Source of the DNA: CAVQBP01 sp964448105
Lineage (GTDB): Bacteria > Bacteroidota > Ignavibacteria > Ignavibacteriales > Ignavibacteriaceae
Direction of reading: 5' to 3'
Assembly: GCA_964448105.1 (NCBI GenBank)
Contig: CAYUVK010000012.1
Span: forward strand, 1-64,000
DNA length: 64,000 bases
This document shows positions 17,543-25,523 of this stretch, piece after piece; positions within the stretch are counted from its first letter, which is position 1; each line of letters begins with the position of its first letter. The position numbers and the translations under genes were made by a program. The notes beneath the pieces are model-generated. The model saw only the letters and a program-made list of their open reading frames with translations, had not been told where the DNA came from and made no database searches.

Positions 17543-18109
17543 TTAACTTTTTATTACTTTTAATTCAAAATAGAGTTCGGTTGCAGGTAAAATCCAGCAG
17601 AAAAATCTTTCATATATTCTTTGATATTTGTTTACCAGTAATTCTATTCCAAACCATTTAAATGGATTAAAAAAAGGTTTTTGGTCATCATGTGTAAAAT
17701 ATTCCCTGAAAGAAATATATTTCTTGATTATTTTAAAATTGACATCCTGCAGATAAAAAGAATGTTTATAATTCAGGGATTTATCAAAATAATTAAAGCT
17801 TCTGCTTGAAAAAAAAGTTGTATGCGTCGGATCGGAATACATATTATCCGATGAATAATGGGGTAATGAAATTTTTATAATAGCATTATTGGAAGATACC
17901 CGGTAAATTTCGGACATGATTCCGAGAAAATCCTTTGAATGTTCAAGTACATCATCGAAAATAATTTCATCAAAAGTATTATCATTGAACGGCCAGGGAA
18001 AAATATTCATATCATGCACAACATCCACAGAAAGGAGCTGTACAATATCCATTCCCATATAACCGTTTCTTTTATTATCCCCGCAGCCTACTTCTAATTT
18101 TTTTACCAT
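17543..18109 (-). CDS. class I SAM-dependent methyltransferase
   Basis: The 188-residue protein has the Rossmann motif I LEVGCGDNKRNGYMGMD near the N-terminus, followed by DDVLEHSKDFLGIMSEIYRV (motifs IV-V). This is the typical methyltransferase 11/23 pattern. It may methylate a sugar of the polysaccharide or cap the chain. It lies 9 bases downstream of the GT9 gene and 3 bases before the GT4 gene, in the same operon. The length is short but complete. Confidence 0.88.
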   Translation of the reverse strand: MVKKLEVGCGDNKRNGYMGMDIVQLLSVDVVHDMNIFPWPFNDNTFDEIIFDDVLEHSKDFLGIMSEIYRVSSNNAIIKISLPHYSSDNMYSDPTHTTFFSSRSFNYFDKSLNYKHSFYLQDVNFKIIKKYISFREYFTHDDQKPFFNPFKWFGIELLVNKYQRIYERFFCWILPATELYFELKVIKS

Positions 18110-18118
18110 AACAATTAT

Positions 18119-19171
18119 TTATTTTTCAGAAATATTAAAACCGTATTCTAGTATTTTAACTGCTTTGTTAAAAACAGTTTCAACAGAAATATTTTTCATG
18201 CAAATATTATTTTCGCAATCAGCAAAAGACTTTCCATTATAGCAGGGGGAACAGGGAAGATCATTTCCAATCCATATACAGTCGATCTTATCATTCTTTC
18301 CGACTCTTTCGACAGGGTTAACCGGACCAAAAAGTGCAATTGTATTTATATCCGAAAGTTTGGCAATATGCAATAAACCTGTATCGTGAGTGATCAACAG
18401 ACTACATTTGTTATATAGATAAATAAGATTTACCAATGTAGTTTTTCCAATCAAATTAATAACAGGTAAATCCTTAAAACTGCTGAGGGCATATTCGTCG
18501 TCTTTCGAGCCTGCTAATATTATAGAACAATCATCATATCTTTCAATTAAAGCTTTTGCAAGCATTTTATAATATTCTACAGGCCACTTCCTTTGAATTC
18601 CTCCGTTGATTATGTTCTGTGCCCCTCCGGGAGTTAAAATAATTCTTTTCTTTTTTGATTTAGCAATAATTTCATCAATGTCCTTATCATATGGGGGATT
18701 AATTTTGGGGATTACCGGTTCATGTATTTCCCAATCATCAATATTATGAATAAGTCGTGCATATTCCGCAGCGTGATATCTTCCCTGCACAAGCTGGTTT
18801 TTCCTTTCTTTCCCGGTAAAGCTTCTATATTCTTTTTTAATTGTTGTTAAAACAAGCAAGTCATATCTTTTATCACGTTGAGCGTTAATAACAAGATCAA
18901 ATTTGTTAAGAAATAATTTCATCCAAACTTTCCAGAGAACGGTTGCCTGTTCAAATTTAGTACCTGTTAATAACTTTTTTTCATCTAAAGAGACGACATT
19001 ATTAATTCTTGAAATGCTGCTGATAAGCGGAAAAATAATATTTCCACAAAGCCAGGTGATTTCAGAAGCGGGATACTTTTTATCTATTTCATTAATCATG
19101 GAAAACGACATTACTGCATCACCGATTGCCCCGATTTTAACAATTAAGATTTTAACTTTTCCCTGCTTCAT
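18119..19171 (-). CDS. glycosyltransferase family 9 (heptosyltransferase-like)
   Basis: This 350-residue GT-B enzyme has the family 9 N-terminal GAIGDAVMSFSMINEI motif. Its C-terminal region has THDTGLLHIAKLSDINTIALFGP and a Cys-containing segment CSPCYNG seen in heptosyltransferase relatives. Family 9 enzymes usually transfer heptose in LPS core assembly. Here it heads the leftward polysaccharide operon, so it may add a core or linker sugar. A second GT9 gene sits at 49573-50640. The promoter is probably the TAAATTTG box at 19210-19217. Confidence 0.92.
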   Translation of the reverse strand: MKQGKVKILIVKIGAIGDAVMSFSMINEIDKKYPASEITWLCGNIIFPLISSISRINNVVSLDEKKLLTGTKFEQATVLWKVWMKLFLNKFDLVINAQRDKRYDLLVLTTIKKEYRSFTGKERKNQLVQGRYHAAEYARLIHNIDDWEIHEPVIPKINPPYDKDIDEIIAKSKKKRIILTPGGAQNIINGGIQRKWPVEYYKMLAKALIERYDDCSIILAGSKDDEYALSSFKDLPVINLIGKTTLVNLIYLYNKCSLLITHDTGLLHIAKLSDINTIALFGPVNPVERVGKNDKIDCIWIGNDLPCSPCYNGKSFADCENNICMKNISVETVFNKAVKILEYGFNISEK

Positions 19172-19209
19172 TATTCTGAATAAACATGTAAAAATATTAT
19201 CTTTAGTTA

Positions 19210-19217
19210 CAAATTTA
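19210..19217 (-). promoter_or_regulatory. candidate -7 box (TAAATTTG) of the leftward polysaccharide operon
   Basis: On the minus strand the bases read TAAATTTG, an exact TAnnTTTG match, 39 bases before the GT9 start in the 96-base gap between the divergent operons. The -33 box is not clear. Confidence 0.4.
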
Positions 19218-19315
19218 TAATATTTTAAACTGATTATGGTAGTTTTCTTTTTGATGCATATTTTATCATGTATCAGGAATTATCCCGAAATTTTTTCAAA
19301 ACATCTTTTATCTTA

Positions 19316-20119
19316 ATGATATCCATTATTACTCCAACATTTAATTCCGGTAAAACTATTGAAAAAAATGTAAATTCTGTTATTAACCAAACCTATAAAA
19401 TTTTTGAACATATTGTTGTCGATAATCAAAGTAAAGATAATACTGTTGACATCATAAATAAAATTTATAAGGAACATAATCTCTTAAATTCTTTACATGT
19501 TATTAGTGAACCGGATAACGGGATTTCAGATGCATTTAATAAGGGAATAAAAACCGCAAAGGGAGATATTATAGGTATTTTAAATAGCGACGATTCATAT
19601 TTTAATAATAATGTTTTTGAAAAAGTTATCAAAGCTTTTAATAATAATGATATAATTTTTGTGCACGGAGATATTTATTTTGAAGATCCTTTTTACGGTT
19701 CAAATATAAGAAGACCGCTTCTTTGCCCCATAACTACTACAATGCCTTACAATCACCCTACAATGTTTTTTAGAAAAGAAGTCTATGAAAAATATGGTTT
19801 TTATGATGAAGCATTTCAATATTCAATGGATTATGCACTTATAATTAGATATGAAAAGCAAATTACAAATTTTAGAAAAAAGGGAAAATATTTACAGGGC
19901 GAGCCTATTGCAATTATGCATTCCTGTGGTGCTTCATGGAAACATGAAGTTAAATCAATTGAAGAATATAAAAAAGCTTTAAAGGAATATGGATTCTGGA
20001 ATTTTAATGCAAAGAAAGAATATTTTTTAAGGATCTTTCGGAACCGTTTAAAAAAGGTTTTCAGTAATTTACATTTAAACTTTTTAGTTAAATTATGGCG
20101 AAATAAAAAATGGGATTAG
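19316..20119 (+). CDS. glycosyltransferase family 2
   Basis: The start is best placed at the ATG at 19316 (MISIITPTFN), since GT2 enzymes begin with this beta strand; an ATG at 19268 would add 16 residues. The GT-A fold is clear: TPTFNSGKTIEKNVNSVINQ, VVDNQSKDNT and the metal-binding NSDDSYF (SDD variant of DxD). It lacks membrane segments. It opens the rightward polysaccharide operon, 11 bases before the next gene, and would add a sugar to the repeat unit. The precise donor is not predictable. Confidence 0.9.
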   Translation: MISIITPTFNSGKTIEKNVNSVINQTYKIFEHIVVDNQSKDNTVDIINKIYKEHNLLNSLHVISEPDNGISDAFNKGIKTAKGDIIGILNSDDSYFNNNVFEKVIKAFNNNDIIFVHGDIYFEDPFYGSNIRRPLLCPITTTMPYNHPTMFFRKEVYEKYGFYDEAFQYSMDYALIIRYEKQITNFRKKGKYLQGEPIAIMHSCGASWKHEVKSIEEYKKALKEYGFWNFNAKKEYFLRIFRNRLKKVFSNLHLNFLVKLWRNKKWD

Positions 20120-20130
20120 CATAAAGTTTT

Positions 20131-21069
20131 ATGAAAAATATAATCAAGAACTTTTCAAAAAGATTAAAAGAATATAGTACCAGGGAAATAATCCGTACAA
20201 ATGAAATAAATGCCGTTCTTCTAGCCAAGTTACATATCCAGAGGATTAAAGAGTCAAAAAAAGTTGATTCTCTCGAAGAAGTGGAATTTAAAGTTTTTTC
20301 CGAATGGGGTGAGGATGGGATTATTCAATATTTAATAAACAACGTAGAAATTAAAAATAAAATTTTTGTAGAATTTGGAGTTTCCGATTATAAGGAATCC
20401 AACACGAGGTTTCTTTTAATAAATAATTTATGGAAAGGGCTGGTAATCGATTCTGAAAAAGATTTCATTGCTTCAATAAAAAGAGACGATATATACTGGA
20501 GATATGATTTAACAGCACGTAACTCTTTTATCACAAGGGAAAATATAAATAGCTTAATATCAAATTCGGGCATCAATGGTGAGATTGGTATTTTAAGTAT
20601 CGATATTGACGGTAATGATTATTGGGTTTGGGAGAAAATTGATGCCGTTGATCCTGCAATTATTATATGTGAATATAATAGTCTTTTCGGGAATAAATTT
20701 CCAATTTCAATTCCTTATAATTCCGACTTTTTTAGAACAACAGCCCATTTTTCCAATCTTTATTTTGGAGTGTCATTGCCGGCATTGGTTAAATTGGCAG
20801 AGAGAAAGGGTTATGATTTTGTAGGTTCAAATAGCGCAGGTTCAAACGCTTTCTTTGTTAAAAAAGAACTATCAGAAAAGTTGAAAAAATATTCTGCTGA
20901 AGATGGATACCATAAAATAATCAGCCGTCAATCTAGAAATAAAAATGGAGAGCTTACCTTTCTTAACTGGAAAGAAAGTAGAGGTATTTTGAAAGATATG
21001 GAAGTTGTAAATACTGAAACAGGGTTAGCAATAAAATTAAAAGATGTTTTCGATTCCGAAGAAACATAA
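20131..21069 (+). CDS. FkbM-like/methyltransferase-fold protein of a polysaccharide locus
   Basis: This 312-residue protein is not a standard annotated family to my eye. It has a Rossmann-like core: FVEFGVSDYKESNTRFLL (a motif I variant), LVIDSEKDF (motif II), and ILSIDIDGNDYWVWEKI with IIICEYNSLFG. The DxDGxDYW segment resembles FkbM-family methyltransferases. The C-terminal third (residues 210-310) is distinct, with LPALVKLAERKGYDFVGSN. It lies 11 bases after the GT2 gene in the same operon, so it probably modifies the polysaccharide. Function is inferred from fold and context. Confidence 0.7.
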   Translation: MKNIIKNFSKRLKEYSTREIIRTNEINAVLLAKLHIQRIKESKKVDSLEEVEFKVFSEWGEDGIIQYLINNVEIKNKIFVEFGVSDYKESNTRFLLINNLWKGLVIDSEKDFIASIKRDDIYWRYDLTARNSFITRENINSLISNSGINGEIGILSIDIDGNDYWVWEKIDAVDPAIIICEYNSLFGNKFPISIPYNSDFFRTTAHFSNLYFGVSLPALVKLAERKGYDFVGSNSAGSNAFFVKKELSEKLKKYSAEDGYHKIISRQSRNKNGELTFLNWKESRGILKDMEVVNTETGLAIKLKDVFDSEET

Positions 21070-21102
21070 TAATAATTATTAAATTTATTTCTTTTTATTT
21101 AG

Positions 21103-22470
21103 TTGTCACAATTTATAAATAAAAACTTTTTGCGTTTTCAATTTACAGGCCCACTCCGTTCGGTTAATGCAAAAAAAAATATTATTTCGTTATTCATATT
21201 TAACGGTTTCAACTTTTTATTTAATCTTCTAATAGTACGTCTTACCTTAGATTATTTAGGTAAAACAGAGTATGGAATTTGGCTGACTCTATCTTCAATT
21301 TTAACCTGGTTTAATTATCTTGATTTTGGTTTAGGGAATGGTCTAAGAAATAAATTAGCGGAAGCTTTGGCTCATAATGATCTTCATTCTGCAAAAATTT
21401 ATGTAAGCACTACTTATGCAATATTTTCATCGATAATATTATCGGTAATTGTTATTTTCGCTATAATCTACAAGTTTATAGACTGGCTTGAAATTTTTAA
21501 AGCTCCTTCTTATTTAGAAAATTCATTAAACACATTAATTTTATTATCCGTAATCTTTTTTTTAATTCAATTTGTATTAAGACTTTTAACCGTTATTATC
21601 AATGCTGATCAAAAAACTGCTTTAAATGGTTTCTTCAGTTTTAGTATTAATTTATTAACTGTAATTTTGATTTATACTCTTTTAAAAATAGCCTCTCCCT
21701 CAATCCTGCTTTTGGGTACCGGTTCAACATTTATTCCGGTTATTGTTTTTGTATTAGCTTCCTTTATATTTTTTAACAAAAAGTATAAGTCTATTTCGCC
21801 ATCATTTAAATCAATTAGATTTTCCAATTTAAAAGATCTTCTAGGTTTAGGGACTCAATTCTTTATAATCCAGGTGGCAGGGTTGATTCTTTTTGCAACA
21901 GATAATATGATAATTACTCAGTTATTCGGTCCTGCGGATGTTACTGTTTATAATATTGCCTATAAATATTTTAATTACATCCCGATAGTTTTTTTTGTTA
22001 TCCTCACTCCGATGTGGTCGGCTTATACAGAAGCCTATGTTAAAGATGATATTGATTGGATAAAAAATGCAATAAACAAAATTCTAAAAGTTTGGTTATT
22101 ACTTAGTATAATAGTCATTATAATGATTTTCGGAGCAAATTGGATTTATGATTTATGGCTGGATTCAAAAATAAAAGTTCCCTTGCTTTTAACTGTACTA
22201 ATGGGTCTTTTTGCTATAGTTTACAACTGGAATAATGTATTTGCATATTTTTTAAATGGTGTAGGTAAAATAAGACTTTCGCTATATTATTCTATTTTTG
22301 CAGGTGTATTAAATATTCCGTTGTCGATTCTTTTAGCTAAAAATTTGAACATGGGAATATCGGGAGTAATTGCTGCTACATTATTATGTTTAATAGTAAG
22401 CTCTATTTTGATTCCAATACAGTACAATAAAGTTATTAATAAAAAAGATTTTGGTATCTGGGGCAAATAA
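21103..22470 (+). CDS. oligosaccharide flippase (Wzx/MATE-MVF superfamily)
   Basis: This 455-residue integral membrane protein has about twelve to fourteen helices. Its N-terminal helix carries the family pattern VRLTLDYLGKTEYGIWLTLS, typical of polysaccharide biosynthesis proteins that flip lipid-linked repeat units. The start is a TTG at 21103 that directly follows an in-frame TAG, and no ATG occurs before residue 260, so this unusual start is well supported. It lies between the FkbM-like gene (33-base gap) and an FkbM methyltransferase gene. It implies a Wzx/Wzy-dependent route, although no Wzy was found in the window. Confidence 0.9.
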   Translation: MSQFINKNFLRFQFTGPLRSVNAKKNIISLFIFNGFNFLFNLLIVRLTLDYLGKTEYGIWLTLSSILTWFNYLDFGLGNGLRNKLAEALAHNDLHSAKIYVSTTYAIFSSIILSVIVIFAIIYKFIDWLEIFKAPSYLENSLNTLILLSVIFFLIQFVLRLLTVIINADQKTALNGFFSFSINLLTVILIYTLLKIASPSILLLGTGSTFIPVIVFVLASFIFFNKKYKSISPSFKSIRFSNLKDLLGLGTQFFIIQVAGLILFATDNMIITQLFGPADVTVYNIAYKYFNYIPIVFFVILTPMWSAYTEAYVKDDIDWIKNAINKILKVWLLLSIIVIIMIFGANWIYDLWLDSKIKVPLLLTVLMGLFAIVYNWNNVFAYFLNGVGKIRLSLYYSIFAGVLNIPLSILLAKNLNMGISGVIAATLLCLIVSSILIPIQYNKVINKKDFGIWGK

Positions 22471-22482
22471 AAAATATTAAAA

Positions 22483-23442
22483 ATGGGACTTCATCAACTT
22501 ATAATAGATCTAATTTTAAAGTCCGGCTCAAATAGTATCTCAGGAAAATTAAAAGAAAAAACATTACTTAAATTCAGGGATAGACTATCTAAGAACGGGA
22601 ATGCTCTAATAGAATATAATTTAAACGGAAGAAAAATTTTATTGCCATTCTCTCATGATCTGCCGATAAATCGAAAAATATTTCCTTTGTACAGTGAAAA
22701 TCTTGGAAGAATTGCTTCTTATTTGACTACTAAATATTATGATTTAAAAGTTATCGATATCGGAGCTAATATTGGGGATTCGGTTTATATTATAAAATCG
22801 AGAGTCGACATTCCTATACTTTGCATTGAGGGAGATGATTATTTCTTTTCAATTCTCAAGAAAAATATTTCTCAATGGGAAAATGTACAAACTGAAAAAA
22901 CTTTTGTTGGAGATAAAACAGAATCACGGGGAAGCTATTCTTATTCTAAGGGAAGCGGAAGAATAGTTGAAACCGGAAATTCAACAGAAAATATTAAGTT
23001 TGAAAATTTATTTGCAATTGTTACAAAAAATCCTGTTTTTGAAAATGCTAAATTAATAAAAATCGATACAGATGGTTTTGACTGCAGGATCATACGAAGC
23101 TCACTTAATTATTTAAGCAAATCGAAACCTGTCCTTTTCTTTGAATATGATCCGTATTTAATTCAGCAGTTAAATGATGACGGATTAAGTATTTTTGATT
23201 CATTGTCTGAAATAGGATATGATACCGCAATATTTTATGATAACAGCGGAGATTATCTTTTAGCTACCGAATTAACAGAGAAAATAATCATTGAAGATCT
23301 TCATAATTACTATAGCGGTAGAAATATTGAAAGGTACTGCGATATTTGTGTGTTCCATAAAAATGACGAAGACATCGTCCTGAAAATCAGGGAGAAGGAA
23401 TTGAAATTCTTTGCGAATGAAAGAAAATTTAATTTGAAATAA
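22483..23442 (+). CDS. FkbM-family methyltransferase
   Basis: This 319-residue protein has the FkbM signature: VIDIGANIGDSVYIIKS (motif I, near residue 88), CIEGDDYFFSILKKNI, and LIKIDTDGFDCRIIRSS followed by VLFFEYDPYL. FkbM enzymes O-methylate sugars or polyketides. It is the last gene of the rightward operon, 12 bases after the flippase gene, and probably methylates a sugar in the repeat unit. A convergent Wzi-like gene ends 48 bases away. Confidence 0.88.
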   Translation: MGLHQLIIDLILKSGSNSISGKLKEKTLLKFRDRLSKNGNALIEYNLNGRKILLPFSHDLPINRKIFPLYSENLGRIASYLTTKYYDLKVIDIGANIGDSVYIIKSRVDIPILCIEGDDYFFSILKKNISQWENVQTEKTFVGDKTESRGSYSYSKGSGRIVETGNSTENIKFENLFAIVTKNPVFENAKLIKIDTDGFDCRIIRSSLNYLSKSKPVLFFEYDPYLIQQLNDDGLSIFDSLSEIGYDTAIFYDNSGDYLLATELTEKIIIEDLHNYYSGRNIERYCDICVFHKNDEDIVLKIREKELKFFANERKFNLK

Positions 23443-23489
23443 AATTTACTTGTTTTTGAAAATTTTTTATTGAATATCAAATCCCGGCT

Positions 23490-25157
23490 TTACAATCCGT
23501 AAGATAATGAAAAAGCAAACTCATTAACCTGATTATTTTGAAATGAACCCTCTTCCTGTTCATGTGACTCTATATTTACTCTAAGTCTTGTTTCGAAATT
23601 CAATTCGTGAATTAATTCATATTTAAGATTCACACCTATGTATTTATAATAATTCATTAATCCAAACAAAAATTTAGGCTGGGGCATTTTATATTGTCCG
23701 CTGTAATCAGAGCTGCCTTTCCTGATATATTCGCCCCATAAATCGGCTTGTAATCCTCTAATAAATCTATAATTCAGATTTAAATAAATAACATCCGAAT
23801 TATGCCCCATCCAGTGTCCCATTAAATATGAGGAGGAGGTATAAGTTTGAGCAGGATCGTGATGTCCGTAAACATAAGGATTAATTCTTGTATACTCGGT
23901 AGTTACGGTTAAATTGTCAATGGGTAAATCGGCTACTGATAATCCAACTGTACAAGCCATTTGCGGTCTTAATTTTCTATCATCGAGAGCATTTTCAAGA
24001 GTTCCTGTGTTAACAAATAAAGTTCCATTTATACCTTTAAGGGTTAATTCGTCAACGAATAAAGTAGCGTAGATATGAGTATTCTTTATAAAGTTTTTTG
24101 AACTAACAGATAAGAACATTTGTGAATTTGCATCTCCCGGCTGATCGTGACGGTTACTTAAAAATTCATCTGCCATGTAAAAACACATAAACGGCATTAG
24201 ATATAAAGGCTCAATCTTGTCGCTATAAACAATTGATTCGCCAAGTGAGAGATCTAAACCCTGAAATGGAGTATATGTAATTGCATGCCATGCAAGATAT
24301 TTGTTTATATAGATATCTCTTCGATATTCTGCAAGCATTAATGAATCTATTACATTTGAAGAAAGCCAGGCATGAAAATAATAAAAGTTAATTTTTTTAA
24401 AGGGAGTCAAACGAAGCCGCACAAATGGAAATGATGGTGCTTTATTTGAAAGAACAATATTCCCGCTTTTAGCATAGCCGTATTCAATAAAATCTTTTGC
24501 TACCACAATATCTCCCCATCCCCAATCAAATGAAACCATAGAGTTTACATTACTATAGTCGATATCTTTTCCATGATCATGGGCTACGGATATTATTCCT
24601 GTTTGAGGTGTGAATTCTTTCTTTGAATCTATACCCATTCCATGTTCATTATTTGTTTTAAATTCAAAGCTTAATCCGATTTTATTCAATAAATAACTAT
24701 ATCCATACAATCCCATCCAAGAATGGACATCTCTGTTGACACCCGGATAGGAAATTTCATATCCAACAACAGGACTTGCACCAAACTTTAAAATATCATC
24801 ATCATAAGAGAACATCCTGTATCTATTGGATAGATTATTTCCAAAGTTATTATATGAATTGTTCCAATAATCCTTGTCAAAATATTTAAGCTCAACGTAA
24901 TATTCTTTTTCATAAAAGTAGAGTTCATCCTTTTCAAGGTCAGTTAACATATCAATTTTACTATTAGCATCTATTAGCTTTTCGGATATGTATTTTCGAG
25001 ACAGTGGTTTTATCAGATCATTTAAATCTATTATTCCTTTTTGACTCAGTCTTTCAAGGTATGAGTAAATATCTTTATTTAATGGTTCAAACACTGTTTG
25101 GGCATTAAGAGGAACAAGTATAAAAACCATAGAAACTATTATTAAATATTTCTTCAT
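23490..25157 (-). CDS. Wzi-like capsule-assembly outer-membrane protein, copy 1
   Basis: This 555-residue protein has a signal peptide (MKKYLIIVSMVFILVPLNAQ) and then an alternating hydrophobic/hydrophilic pattern ending in an aromatic-rich C-terminus, as expected for a beta-barrel. Internal landmarks such as LSNRHDQPGDANSQMFLSVS and RINPYVYGHHDPAQTY match the capsule-assembly Wzi family (PF14052), which anchors surface polysaccharide. Copy 2 at 25524-27194 aligns along its full length with high identity. The pair converges on the polysaccharide operon, which supports a role in export or anchoring. The family call is from pattern memory, so moderate. Confidence 0.75.
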   Translation of the reverse strand: MKKYLIIVSMVFILVPLNAQTVFEPLNKDIYSYLERLSQKGIIDLNDLIKPLSRKYISEKLIDANSKIDMLTDLEKDELYFYEKEYYVELKYFDKDYWNNSYNNFGNNLSNRYRMFSYDDDILKFGASPVVGYEISYPGVNRDVHSWMGLYGYSYLLNKIGLSFEFKTNNEHGMGIDSKKEFTPQTGIISVAHDHGKDIDYSNVNSMVSFDWGWGDIVVAKDFIEYGYAKSGNIVLSNKAPSFPFVRLRLTPFKKINFYYFHAWLSSNVIDSLMLAEYRRDIYINKYLAWHAITYTPFQGLDLSLGESIVYSDKIEPLYLMPFMCFYMADEFLSNRHDQPGDANSQMFLSVSSKNFIKNTHIYATLFVDELTLKGINGTLFVNTGTLENALDDRKLRPQMACTVGLSVADLPIDNLTVTTEYTRINPYVYGHHDPAQTYTSSSYLMGHWMGHNSDVIYLNLNYRFIRGLQADLWGEYIRKGSSDYSGQYKMPQPKFLFGLMNYYKYIGVNLKYELIHELNFETRLRVNIESHEQEEGSFQNNQVNEFAFSLSYGL

Positions 25158-25523
25158 GGCTTTTTAAATTTTTATTTTATAATGAACCAATACTTTCATC
25201 TCCGATTCCCACTTAATGGATGAAAGAATTTGCAAGTAATATTAAGAAATGAAATAAACTGCAAAATAATTTACATTGACTCGCAATAACTACAGAATGA
25301 CAAAAAACAAGCCAAAGGTTAATTTACATTTTGTTGAAATTTACAGAAAGAGATCCAAAATAAAATGTTTTTTTTAACTTCCGATGCAATGAAAATCTCA
25401 TTTTTAGAATATCCATTACATTATAATACAGAAGTAATAAGATAAAAAGGATTAAGGTGAAAAGAGAAAAAACAAGAGGAAATTTTCTAAACAAAAGTTA
25501 AATTTTTAAAAGGATTTTAAACA
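25158..25523. other. intergenic region between the Wzi-like paralogues
   Basis: This 366-base AT-rich gap between the same-strand paralogues holds no frame worth calling. Positions about 25278-25302 (TGACTCGCAATAACTACAG then AATGACA) look like a decayed fragment of the dispersed repeat type seen at 38891, but too degraded to call. No strong terminator is seen, although copy 1 would need its own promoter here. Confidence 0.4.

Noticed and set aside
25278..25302. TGACTCGCAATAACTACAG with AATGACA between the Wzi-like genes
   Set aside because: Resembles a decayed dispersed repeat but has no second arm, so no element can be called.
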